Under the pieces are notes generated by a model, which did not search any database, was not told the origin of the DNA, and was given only the letters and a program-made list of their open reading frames with translations. A program made the position numbers and the translations under genes. From assembly GCA_036444215.1 (NCBI GenBank), contig JAZGAA010000016.1, positions 1 through 7,053 on the forward strand: a DNA stretch of 7,053 nt, written 5' to 3'. This document shows, piece by piece, positions 1-4,673 of the stretch (its first letter is position 1; every line of letters begins with the position of its first letter). The DNA is from CAJVXI01 sp036444215 (lineage in GTDB: Bacteria; Patescibacteriota; Minisyncoccia; UBA6257; UBA9933).

Positions 1-770
1 TTAACAGAATTACCGTTCCAGGAGCTAAAATTATTAAGGGAGAAGTTGTTCCATCAAGTATTGTAGCGGAAGTAATAGCTGATAAGCCGGGAGAGGAATA
101 TAATATTGGACCAGTTGAATATTTTTCAATCCCGGGTTTTAAGGGTTCTGCAAAATATCAGGGGTTTTACGGCGAGTCAAAAGAATCTATGACAGGCGGT
201 TTTATTGGAGAAGCAGCTGTGCCGACTGACGAAGATATTGAACAGGCAAAAGAGAAAAATAATAAGATTCTTCAGCAAGCACTCGTTTCTTTTATGGATT
301 CGCAAATACCTGACGGTTTTAAAATTATTGAGGAAGCTGAGCAATTTAATATTATAAAAGAAACAGTTAATGAAGAAACTGATTCATCTGGTAATTTTTC
401 GGTTTTTAGCGAAGTTGAGCTTGTAATAGTTGCTTTTCAAGAAGAAGATGCTAAGAATTTAATAGTTGGATTGGCCAAAGAAGAGCTTGGGCAGGAGTTT
501 GAGCCGAAAGAATACCAACTAAACTACGGAATAAGCCGAACTGATTTTGATAATGGCAGGATGTCGTTTCCAGCTGATTTTAATGGTATTTTCTGGCAGC
601 CGATTGATATTGACGAATTTCGTGAATTAGTAAAAAACAAAAAAGAGGCAGAATTAAGAGGTATGGTTTTTTCTTTACCAGGAGTAGAAAGAGTAACGGT
701 TTCTTTCTGGCCTTTTTGGGTCAAGCAGGTTCCTGATGACACAAAGAGGATAAAAGTGGTGGTAGAGTAG
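1..770 (+). CDS. Baseplate J-like / hypothetical CPR surface protein, C-terminal part (5' truncated)
   Basis: The frame is open from the window edge (first whole codon at position 3) to a TAG at 768-770, giving 255 residues of a protein that starts outside the window; the first in-frame ATG, at 189, is internal. The first ~65 residues hold a conserved-looking block with NRITVPGAK, ADKPGEEYNIGP and FSIPGFKGSAKYQGFYG, ending in MTGGFIGE. This resembles proteins of CPR genomes often annotated baseplate J-like. An acidic, probably helical linker (TDEDIEQAKEK) follows, then a mixed alpha/beta C-terminus ending in an aromatic stretch (VSFWPFWVKQVP). No membrane segment is visible in this part. The role is unknown: a surface or phage-tail-derived assembly part is possible from the resemblance only, which is from memory and not from a search. 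The coding call is firm; the family name is tentative. Confidence 0.8.
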   Translation, partial: NRITVPGAKIIKGEVVPSSIVAEVIADKPGEEYNIGPVEYFSIPGFKGSAKYQGFYGESKESMTGGFIGEAAVPTDEDIEQAKEKNNKILQQALVSFMDSQIPDGFKIIEEAEQFNIIKETVNEETDSSGNFSVFSEVELVIVAFQEEDAKNLIVGLAKEELGQEFEPKEYQLNYGISRTDFDNGRMSFPADFNGIFWQPIDIDEFRELVKNKKEAELRGMVFSLPGVERVTVSFWPFWVKQVPDDTKRIKVVVE

Positions 771-777
771 ACAAAAT

Positions 778-921
778 GCCTCGGGCAATTACTTTTCAGA
801 ACCAGAATAATTTTGTTCCAGCGACAAAATTTTCTTCTCCCTCGGCGCGTCGGCTCTCGCTTTACTCGAGACCAAGCCCGCCGCGCCTGCGGGATGTTCC
901 TTAAAGCAACTTGCCCTCGGC
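778..921. repeat. GC-rich nested palindromic element in the gap before infA
   Basis: A GC-rich island (about 841-893) stands out in AT-rich sequence and is nested in inverted repeats. The outer arms are 778-788 and 911-921 (9 of 11 positions pair), and the similarity continues imperfectly inward to about 802 and 896. Inside, GGCGCG at 844-849 pairs with CGCGCC at 882-887. GGCTCTCG at 852-859 pairs with CGAGACC at 867-873 with one bulge. CCCGC at 877-881 pairs with GCGGG at 889-893, as an alternative to the 882-887 pairing. No convincing protein is encoded here. It could be a dispersed palindromic repeat, a small mobile-element remnant or a structured RNA; the sequence alone does not decide. 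Confidence 0.55.
809..833 (+). terminator. Weak candidate terminator after the upstream gene
   Basis: A perfect 8-bp stem, AATTTTGT (809-816) with ACAAAATT (824-831), encloses a 7-nt loop and runs into a T-rich tail (TTTTCTTCT from 830). It lies 38 nt after the stop codon of the upstream gene. The stem is mostly A-T, so it would be a weak intrinsic terminator, and it also sits inside the larger inverted repeat 778-921. Confidence 0.3.
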
Positions 922-1041
922 TTATATTTATATCTATTTACAGAAAAATTATTGAGATGATTTGTCTTTATGGGAAGTTGGTTGTAAATAAGATAGAAAA
1001 TCTTTTCGCAGTGAGTAAAGATACGAATAAATCTTTTAATA

Positions 1042-1070
1042 TTGACTTTATAAGCTATTTAGATTATTAT
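1042..1070 (+). promoter_or_regulatory. Sigma-70-type promoter for infA and probably the ribosomal cluster
   Basis: TTGACT (1042-1047) and TATTAT (1065-1070) are separated by exactly 17 nt. Each hexamer matches the consensus at 5 of 6 positions, and an A/T-rich stretch lies upstream. Transcription would start near 1076-1078, on the proposed GTG start of infA, which suggests a leaderless message. The AT-rich background raises the chance of an accidental match. Confidence 0.55.
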
Positions 1071-1076
1071 TTTTAC

Positions 1077-1313
1077 GTGGCATTTAGAAGGAAACCATTT
1101 AATAAAAAACCATCTGAAAATCAGATTGAAGGGATGGTTGTTGAGGCCTTGCCCGGCGCCAGTTTTAAGGTTAAGCTCGGCGAAGACAAAGAGATTTTGG
1201 CATATCTTGCCGGAAAAATGAGAATGTATCATATTAGGGTTTTGCCGGGTGATAAGGTTTTAGTTGAATTAAGCACGGATGGAAACAGAGGAAGAATAGT
1301 GAGGAGATTATAA
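1077..1313 (+). CDS. infA: Translation initiation factor IF-1
   Basis: IF-1 binds the A site of the 30S subunit during initiation with IF-2 and IF-3. The product has the family's single OB-fold: IEGMVVEALPGASFKVKL, then the signature LAYLAGKMRMYHIRVLPGDK and the ending GRIVRRL. From the GTG at 1077 it is 78 residues, close to the usual ~72, with a short basic head (AFRRKPFNKKP). The frame stays open further upstream, with possible starts at GTG 1011, ATG 957 and TTG 813. Those would add a low-complexity Tyr/Phe-rich head or translate the palindromic island, which is unlike IF-1. No Shine-Dalgarno precedes 1077, but a promoter would place the transcript start there. Identity is sure; the start is moderately sure. 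Confidence 0.93.
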   Translation: MAFRRKPFNKKPSENQIEGMVVEALPGASFKVKLGEDKEILAYLAGKMRMYHIRVLPGDKVLVELSTDGNRGRIVRRL

Positions 1314-1319
1314 ATAATT

Positions 1320-1433
1320 ATGAAGGTACGTTCATCGGTTAAAAAAATTTGTAAACATTGCAAAACCGTCCGACGTAAAGGGCGGATTTATGTGATTTGT
1401 AAGATAAAGAAACATAAGCAACGGCAGGGCTAA
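1320..1433 (+). CDS. rpmJ: 50S ribosomal protein L36
   Basis: This 37-residue protein reads from ATG at 1320 to TAA at 1431. It carries the L36 zinc-ribbon pattern with Cys11, Cys14, Cys27 and His32 all present, and the typical basic body (KTVRRKGRIYVIC) and ending (KHKQRQG). L36 binds 23S rRNA in the large subunit, and its zinc site stabilises the tiny fold. It follows infA by 6 nt, as in most bacteria. An AGGAG-like sequence at 1302-1306 inside the end of infA lies 13 nt before the ATG, somewhat far for a standard ribosome binding site, so coupling to infA translation is likely. Length and all zinc ligands match the zinc-binding form of the family. Confidence 0.97.
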   Translation: MKVRSSVKKICKHCKTVRRKGRIYVICKIKKHKQRQG

Positions 1434-1498
1434 CGATGACGATGACAATGACGATGACAAAATTAGCGTCATAGTTAAAAGTCATAGTCATTGTTTTT
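1434..1498 (+). repeat. GATGAC-unit inverted repeat, copy A, rpmJ-rpsM spacer
   Basis: It begins directly after the rpmJ stop with tandem hexamers (GATGAC/AATGAC). The arm ACAATGACGATGAC (1445-1458) pairs with GTCATAGTCATTGT (1481-1494) at 13 of 14 positions across a 22-nt loop, and five T's follow (1494-1498). This looks like a weak terminator or attenuator, or an RNA-processing hairpin. Positions 1434-1491 are 53/58 identical to 4266-4323. In the frame of rpmJ the tandem part gives four further UGA codons and a UAG. Confidence 0.75.
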
Positions 1499-1503
1499 AA
1501 TAC

Positions 1504-1887
1504 ATGAGATTAATCGGTATAAATATTCCAGATAATAAGCGTATTGAGATTGCGTTGACTTATCTTTATGGTATCGGAAGGTCTTTGGCAGAACAGATTT
1601 TAAAAGCTACTAAAATTGACTTTAATAAGCGGGCTAAAGACTTAACCCCGGAAGAAATTAGCCGTCTTAAAGAATTCATTGAAAAAAATTATAAAATTGA
1701 AGGCGAATTGCGTCAGATTATTAAACAGAATATCGGCCGCCTTAAAGAAATTCAGTGTTATCGGGGAATCAGACATTTAAAGAGATTGCCGGCAAGGGGT
1801 CAACGTACCAAAACTAATTCTCGGACAATCAGAGGAAATGTCAGAAGGACTGTTTCCAGCGGCAAGAGAAAAACCGAACTTAAGTAA
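1504..1887 (+). CDS. rpsM: 30S ribosomal protein S13
   Basis: S13 sits in the head of the small subunit, contacts 16S rRNA, S19 and the P-site tRNA, and forms bridges to the 50S subunit. The 127-residue product (family about 120) starts MRLIGINIPDNKRIEIALTY and has the helix-two-turns-helix region with YGIG at 22-25. The conserved basic segment (YRGIRHLKRLP followed by ARGQRTKTNSRT, about residues 86-108) is followed by a lysine/arginine-rich tail that would reach into the decoding region. The ATG at 1504 matches the usual N-terminus. No Shine-Dalgarno is seen: the upstream 70 nt are occupied by repeat copy A. RHLKRLP replaces the common RHRRGLP, a modest divergence within the core motif. Confidence 0.97.
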   Translation: MRLIGINIPDNKRIEIALTYLYGIGRSLAEQILKATKIDFNKRAKDLTPEEISRLKEFIEKNYKIEGELRQIIKQNIGRLKEIQCYRGIRHLKRLPARGQRTKTNSRTIRGNVRRTVSSGKRKTELK

Positions 1888-1990
1888 TCACTAAACAAAC
1901 ACTAAACAATACACTAAACAGACACTAAACTTTTTCGTGTATGTTTCGTGTAAGCCGCGAAGCGGCATAAGTTTCGTGTTAGTTTAGTGA
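1888..1990. repeat. Cloverleaf-like inverted repeat of CACTAAAC units, rpsM-rpsK spacer
   Basis: It starts on the base after the rpsM stop. Four degenerate CACTAAAC units (1888-1930) face reverse-complement units GTTTCGTG/GTTTAGTG (1933-1990). The outer arms 1888-1907 and 1971-1990 pair at 18/20. An inner hairpin, 1910-1929 with 1933-1952, pairs at 17/20 around a 3-nt loop. A second hairpin, GCCGC-GAA-GCGGC, lies at 1954-1966. Together they can form a three-way junction spanning the whole spacer. Function unknown. Confidence 0.75.
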
Positions 1991-2005
1991 GTGAGCAAAG
2001 CGAAC

Positions 2006-2464
2006 ATGGGTAAAAAGAAAATAATTCAAAAAACTGAAGAAGAGGTTTTAAAGGAAAAAGAGAAGCTTGAAGCAGCAATGACAAAGGCTGCTTCAAAATC
2101 CAAGAAAGAATCAAAAAAAGTACTGGTTGGCCGGGCTTATATTAATGCCACTTATAATAATACGATTTTGACGGTTACTGATAAGACCGGCAATGTGATT
2201 GCCTGGGCGTCGGCCGGCTCTTTGGGATTTTCCGGCCCAAAAAAAGCAACGCCATTCGCCGCTTCAAAAGTAGTGGCTGCTGTTGTTGAAAAATTAAAAA
2301 AATCAAGGCCAGAAAGTTTAGAGGTGATTGTTAAAGGGGTGGGCAGTGGCCGGGACTCGGCAGTGCGTTCTTTGGCTAACCAGGGTTTTAATATTTTATC
2401 AATTAAAGACACCACACCGATTCCTCATAACGGACCAAGACCACCAAAGGTGAGAAGAGTATAA
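2006..2464 (+). CDS. rpsK: 30S ribosomal protein S11
   Basis: S11 lies on the platform of the small subunit next to S7 and S18 and helps shape the mRNA exit (E-site) region. The core runs from GRAYINATYNNTILTVTD through NVIAWASAGSLGFSG, KKATPFAASKVVAAVVEKL and VKGVGSGRDSAVRSL to the signature DTTPIPHNGPRPPKVRRV. From the ATG at 2006 the protein is 152 residues. About 40 N-terminal residues precede the core as a charged, probably helical Lys/Glu-rich extension (TEEEVLKEKEKLEAA), longer than the usual head. A GTG at 1991 would add five residues (MSKAN) and abuts the repeat element; neither start has a clear ribosome binding site. ATG was preferred because MGKKK gives a normal basic N-terminus. 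Confidence 0.96.
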   Translation: MGKKKIIQKTEEEVLKEKEKLEAAMTKAASKSKKESKKVLVGRAYINATYNNTILTVTDKTGNVIAWASAGSLGFSGPKKATPFAASKVVAAVVEKLKKSRPESLEVIVKGVGSGRDSAVRSLANQGFNILSIKDTTPIPHNGPRPPKVRRV

Positions 2465-2465
2465 T

Positions 2466-3083
2466 ATGCTAAAATCAGCAGAAAAAAAAGAACGTTCTTT
2501 AGGAATGAAACTCTTTTTAAAAGGGGAGCGTTGTAATTCTCCAAAATGTGCTATGATTAGGCGTCCTTATCGACCCGGAGCTCATGGTAAAGCTCGGCGT
2601 CGAGCGCTTTCTGAATATGGTCAACAATTATTAGAGAAGCAGAGAATTAGAGTAAGTTATGGCTTAAAAGAAGCGCAGATGCGCGGCATTTTTAAAAGCG
2701 CTTTAAGCAAAACCGGCGCTGCTGTCGGTGAAATTATTATTAAATCTTTGGAGCAGCGGCTTGATAATGTAATTTTCCGTTTAGGATTTACCACTTCAAG
2801 AGTTATCGCTAGGCAATTAGTAAGCCACGGACATTTTTTTGTTAACGGCAAAAAAGTAACCATTCCTTCTTTTCGGGTGAAACCTAAAGATGTTATTTCA
2901 ATTAAGCCGTCATCAAAAAACCTCTTGATTTTTAAGGACTTGCCTAATATAATTAAAAAATACGAAGCACCCGATTGGTTGGTAATTGATAAAGGAGAAT
3001 TAGAAGGATTGGTTGTGTCATTACCGAAAGACGTAGAGATTCCTTTTGATATTAATTTGGTGGTTGATTATTATTCTAGATAA
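2466..3083 (+). CDS. rpsD: 30S ribosomal protein S4
   Basis: S4 is a primary 16S rRNA-binding protein that nucleates 30S assembly and lines the mRNA entry channel. The 205-residue product has the N-terminal region RRPYRPGAHGKARRRALSEYGQQL, a helical body, and the S4 RNA-binding domain at about residues 95-158 (LEQRLDNVIFRLGFTTSR, ARQLVSHGHFFVNGKKV), ending in the classical VVDYYSR. The usual head with two early zinc cysteines (PKCxxCRR) is replaced by KSAEKKERSLG; only Cys23 and Cys28 remain, so the four-Cys site cannot form. The start overlaps the rpsK end closely (stop TAA, one base, ATG), which indicates translational coupling. In some bacteria S4 represses the alpha operon; no such site was identified here. 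Confidence 0.97.
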   Translation: MLKSAEKKERSLGMKLFLKGERCNSPKCAMIRRPYRPGAHGKARRRALSEYGQQLLEKQRIRVSYGLKEAQMRGIFKSALSKTGAAVGEIIIKSLEQRLDNVIFRLGFTTSRVIARQLVSHGHFFVNGKKVTIPSFRVKPKDVISIKPSSKNLLIFKDLPNIIKKYEAPDWLVIDKGELEGLVVSLPKDVEIPFDINLVVDYYSR

Positions 3084-3088
3084 GTTTT

Positions 3089-3892
3089 ATGGAGTACACT
3101 AGACTTTCCGAAACAGTAAAAATTAAAAAAGTTTCTGAAACCGATAAAGTCGGTGTTTTTGAAGTTGAGGGACTTTTTGCCGGCTACGGACTTACTTTGG
3201 GTAATGCTTTGCGTCGCGTTCTTTTTTCTTCACTACCTGGCGCGGCTATTACCCAAATGAAGATAAAAGGAGTTTCTCATGAGTTTTCAACAATTAACGG
3301 AGTAATGGAGGACGTGGTGGAAATTATTTTAAATCTTAAGAAAATTCGTTTTAAATTTTTTGCTGACGAGCCCCAACTTCTTATCCTTAAGGAAAAGGGT
3401 GAAAAGAAAATAACTGCTGCCAGCATAAAAATCAATACCCAAGTTGAAGTTGTTAATCCCGAAGCGCCAATTGCTACCTTAACCAGTAAGAATTCCGAAT
3501 TAGATATGGAGATTACTATTGAAAAAGGTTTAGGTTACGTACCGGTTGAAGTAAGAAAAGTTGAAAAACTGCCGATTGGGATAATTGCAATTGACGCCAT
3601 TTTTACGCCGGTTACCAAGGTTAATTTTGAGATTGAAAATATGCGGGTTGGAGAGAAAACAGATTATAACCGATTAAGAATTTTCGTAGAAACCGATGGT
3701 AGTATTTCACCATCAAACGTCCTGCATAAAGCCAGTAATATTTTAAGAGACCACTTTGATAAAGTATCATCAATTGAAGTAAGGGCAACTGAAGAAATTG
3801 CGCCGGTTAAAGAAGTTTCCGCCAAAGGCGGAAAAAAGAAAGCCGTCAAACCAAAAGCGGTCAAGAAGGTAGCTAAAAAGAAAAAGAAGTAA
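3089..3892 (+). CDS. rpoA: DNA-directed RNA polymerase subunit alpha lacking the C-terminal domain
   Basis: The alpha dimer is the scaffold on which beta and beta' assemble. The N-terminal domain is complete: GLTLGNALRRVLFSSLPGAA (about 34-53), TINGVMEDVVEIILNLKK, then PVEVRKVEKLPIGIIAIDAI and the dimer-region helix HKASNILRDHF near residue 220. The protein ends at 267 residues instead of the usual 310-330. After about residue 233 there is only a Lys/Ala/Val-rich tail (KKKAVKPKAVKKVAKKKKK) in place of the helix-hairpin-helix C-terminal domain that binds UP elements and activators. The ending is not a visible frameshift: the next gene begins 10 nt later. The positive tail could contact DNA nonspecifically, but that is inference. 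It starts 5 nt after rpsD without a clear ribosome binding site. Confidence 0.96.
   Translation: MEYTRLSETVKIKKVSETDKVGVFEVEGLFAGYGLTLGNALRRVLFSSLPGAAITQMKIKGVSHEFSTINGVMEDVVEIILNLKKIRFKFFADEPQLLILKEKGEKKITAASIKINTQVEVVNPEAPIATLTSKNSELDMEITIEKGLGYVPVEVRKVEKLPIGIIAIDAIFTPVTKVNFEIENMRVGEKTDYNRLRIFVETDGSISPSNVLHKASNILRDHFDKVSSIEVRATEEIAPVKEVSAKGGKKKAVKPKAVKKVAKKKKK
3816..3834. repeat. Perfect 8-bp hairpin inside the rpoA tail
   Basis: TTTCCGCC (3816-3823) and GGCGGAAA (3827-3834) pair perfectly around a 3-nt AAA loop, encoding residues about 243-249 of alpha at the start of its lysine-rich tail. It resembles the small hairpin at 1954-1966 in style (short GC stem, 3-nt loop). Confidence 0.6.
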
Positions 3893-3902
3893 ATCAGCGA
3901 GC

Positions 3903-4253
3903 ATGAGGCATTTAAAAAAAACCAAAAAATTTCACCGGAAAAAAGGGCAGCGGATAGCCCTTTTTAAGAATTTGGCTAATAATTTAATTTTGAAAGGAAA
4001 AATTGAAACTACCGAAGAAAAAGCCAAAGCAGTCAGACCGAGAGTAGAAAAGTTGATAACCATTGCCAAGAAGCAAAACCTGTCGGCTTTAAGGGTTTTA
4101 TTGGGTCGTTTATCAAAAAAAGCAACTGAAAAACTTTATTATGAAATTACCCCGCGTTATCAAAACCGCAAAGGAGGATATTTAAGAATTATTAAATCCG
4201 GCAGAATAAGGAAGAATGACGGAGCAAAAATGGCGATAATTGAATTTGTATAA
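3903..4253 (+). CDS. rplQ: 50S ribosomal protein L17
   Basis: L17 lies near the polypeptide exit side of the large subunit, contacting 23S rRNA. The 116-residue product opens with the family start MRHLKKTKKFHRKKGQRIAL, followed by FKNLANNLILKGKIETTEEKAK and VEKLITIAKK (family signature: IETT..KAK.LRP..EKLIT.AK). The C-terminal GGYLRIIKSGRIRKNDGAKMAIIEFV corresponds to the usual GGYTRI....R.GD.A.MA.IELV ending. Length is normal for the family (about 115-130). It lies 10 nt after rpoA, the standard pairing in the alpha operon. Its stop TAA is followed by repeat copy B rather than by a further close gene, so a transcript boundary or processing site may lie there. Confidence 0.97.
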   Translation: MRHLKKTKKFHRKKGQRIALFKNLANNLILKGKIETTEEKAKAVRPRVEKLITIAKKQNLSALRVLLGRLSKKATEKLYYEITPRYQNRKGGYLRIIKSGRIRKNDGAKMAIIEFV

Positions 4254-4265
4254 CAAATTCAATTA

Positions 4266-4323
4266 CAATGACGATGACAATGACGATGACAAAATTAGTG
4301 TCATGGTCAAAAATCATAGTCAT
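4266..4323 (+). repeat. GATGAC-unit inverted repeat, copy B, rplQ-rplM spacer
   Basis: This is a second copy of the rpmJ-rpsM element: 53/58 positions match 1434-1491, and 42/46 in the part 4278-4323. The arm TGACGATGACA (4281-4291) pairs with TGTCATGGTCA (4299-4309) at 10 of 11 positions over a 7-nt loop. The differences from copy A change which arms pair best, and the terminal T-run of copy A is absent. As in copy A, the tandem part reads as repeated UGA codons and a UAG in the frame of the upstream gene. Confidence 0.75.
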
Positions 4324-4331
4324 AGTATATT

Positions 4332-4673
4332 ATGAATATAACTATTGACGCTAAAAATAAAAAATTAGGAAGATTGGCTTCGGAAATAGCCATAATTTTA
4401 CAAGGGAAAAACAGCCCTGAATATGAACCGCGTCTGGAAAGTGAGAATAGGGTAGTTATAAGGAATATTGACAAAATGGAAGTTAGCGGTCGAAAATTTA
4501 AAGATAAAGTTTATTATCACCATACTACCCAGATTGGCCATCTAAAAAAACAAACCCTTCAACAGATTTGGGAAAAACGCGGTCCGGCTGAAGTTTTGCG
4601 TCGGGCAGTGATGGGAATGTTGCCGAAAAATAGATTACAAGCGAAGAGGATAAGGAAGCTTGTAATAGAATGA
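4332..4673 (+). CDS. rplM: 50S ribosomal protein L13, short form
   Basis: L13 is an early-assembly protein of the large subunit that binds 23S rRNA. Conserved parts are DAKNKKLGRLASEIAIILQG (the family's DA.GK.LGRLAS..A..L.GK), DKMEVSGRKFKDKVYYHHT, and KRGPAEVLRRAVMGMLPKN. At 113 residues it is about 30 shorter than the typical ~142. It lacks the N-terminal lead before the DA..K.LGRLAS block, and stops soon after MLPKNRLQAKRIRKL without the usual Y.G..HPH..Q ending. Both ends look cleanly shortened rather than broken. It terminates with TGA, which would be read as glycine in code-25 CPR groups, so standard code is supported. Order rplQ-rplM-rpsI is normal, although truA, often between them, is absent. 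Confidence 0.96.
   Translation: MNITIDAKNKKLGRLASEIAIILQGKNSPEYEPRLESENRVVIRNIDKMEVSGRKFKDKVYYHHTTQIGHLKKQTLQQIWEKRGPAEVLRRAVMGMLPKNRLQAKRIRKLVIE

Noticed and set aside
524..742. Minus-strand 72-codon open frame
   Set aside because: It lies wholly opposite the well-supported upstream gene and has no recognisable features.
813..1076. Upstream extension of infA from TTG 813, ATG 957 or GTG 1011
   Set aside because: It would give IF-1 a long non-family head, partly translated from the GC palindrome, and it runs through the promoter. The frame is open, but nothing in it looks like selected protein.
1888..1990. tRNA or tRNA-like gene, because of the cloverleaf-like fold
   Set aside because: Arms are 20 bp, there is no T-loop GTTCRA sequence, no 7-bp acceptor stem and no plausible anticodon arm.
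1914..2114. Minus-strand open frame across the rpsM-rpsK spacer and the rpsK 5' end
   Set aside because: It is the antisense of the repeat element and the S11 coding sequence; its leucine/phenylalanine-rich composition follows from reading lysine-rich DNA backwards.
2152..2863. Minus-strand open frames opposite rpsK and rpsD
   Set aside because: Shadows of strongly conserved ribosomal protein genes; no independent signal.
1434..4323. CRISPR array, from the GATGAC repeats
   Set aside because: Units are contiguous hexamers without spacers, and the two copies lie in separate gene gaps; no cas genes are present.
4671..4673. Alternative code 25 (UGA = glycine), known in some CPR groups
   Set aside because: rplM ends naturally at UGA, and the other proteins are full length without any in-frame UGA.
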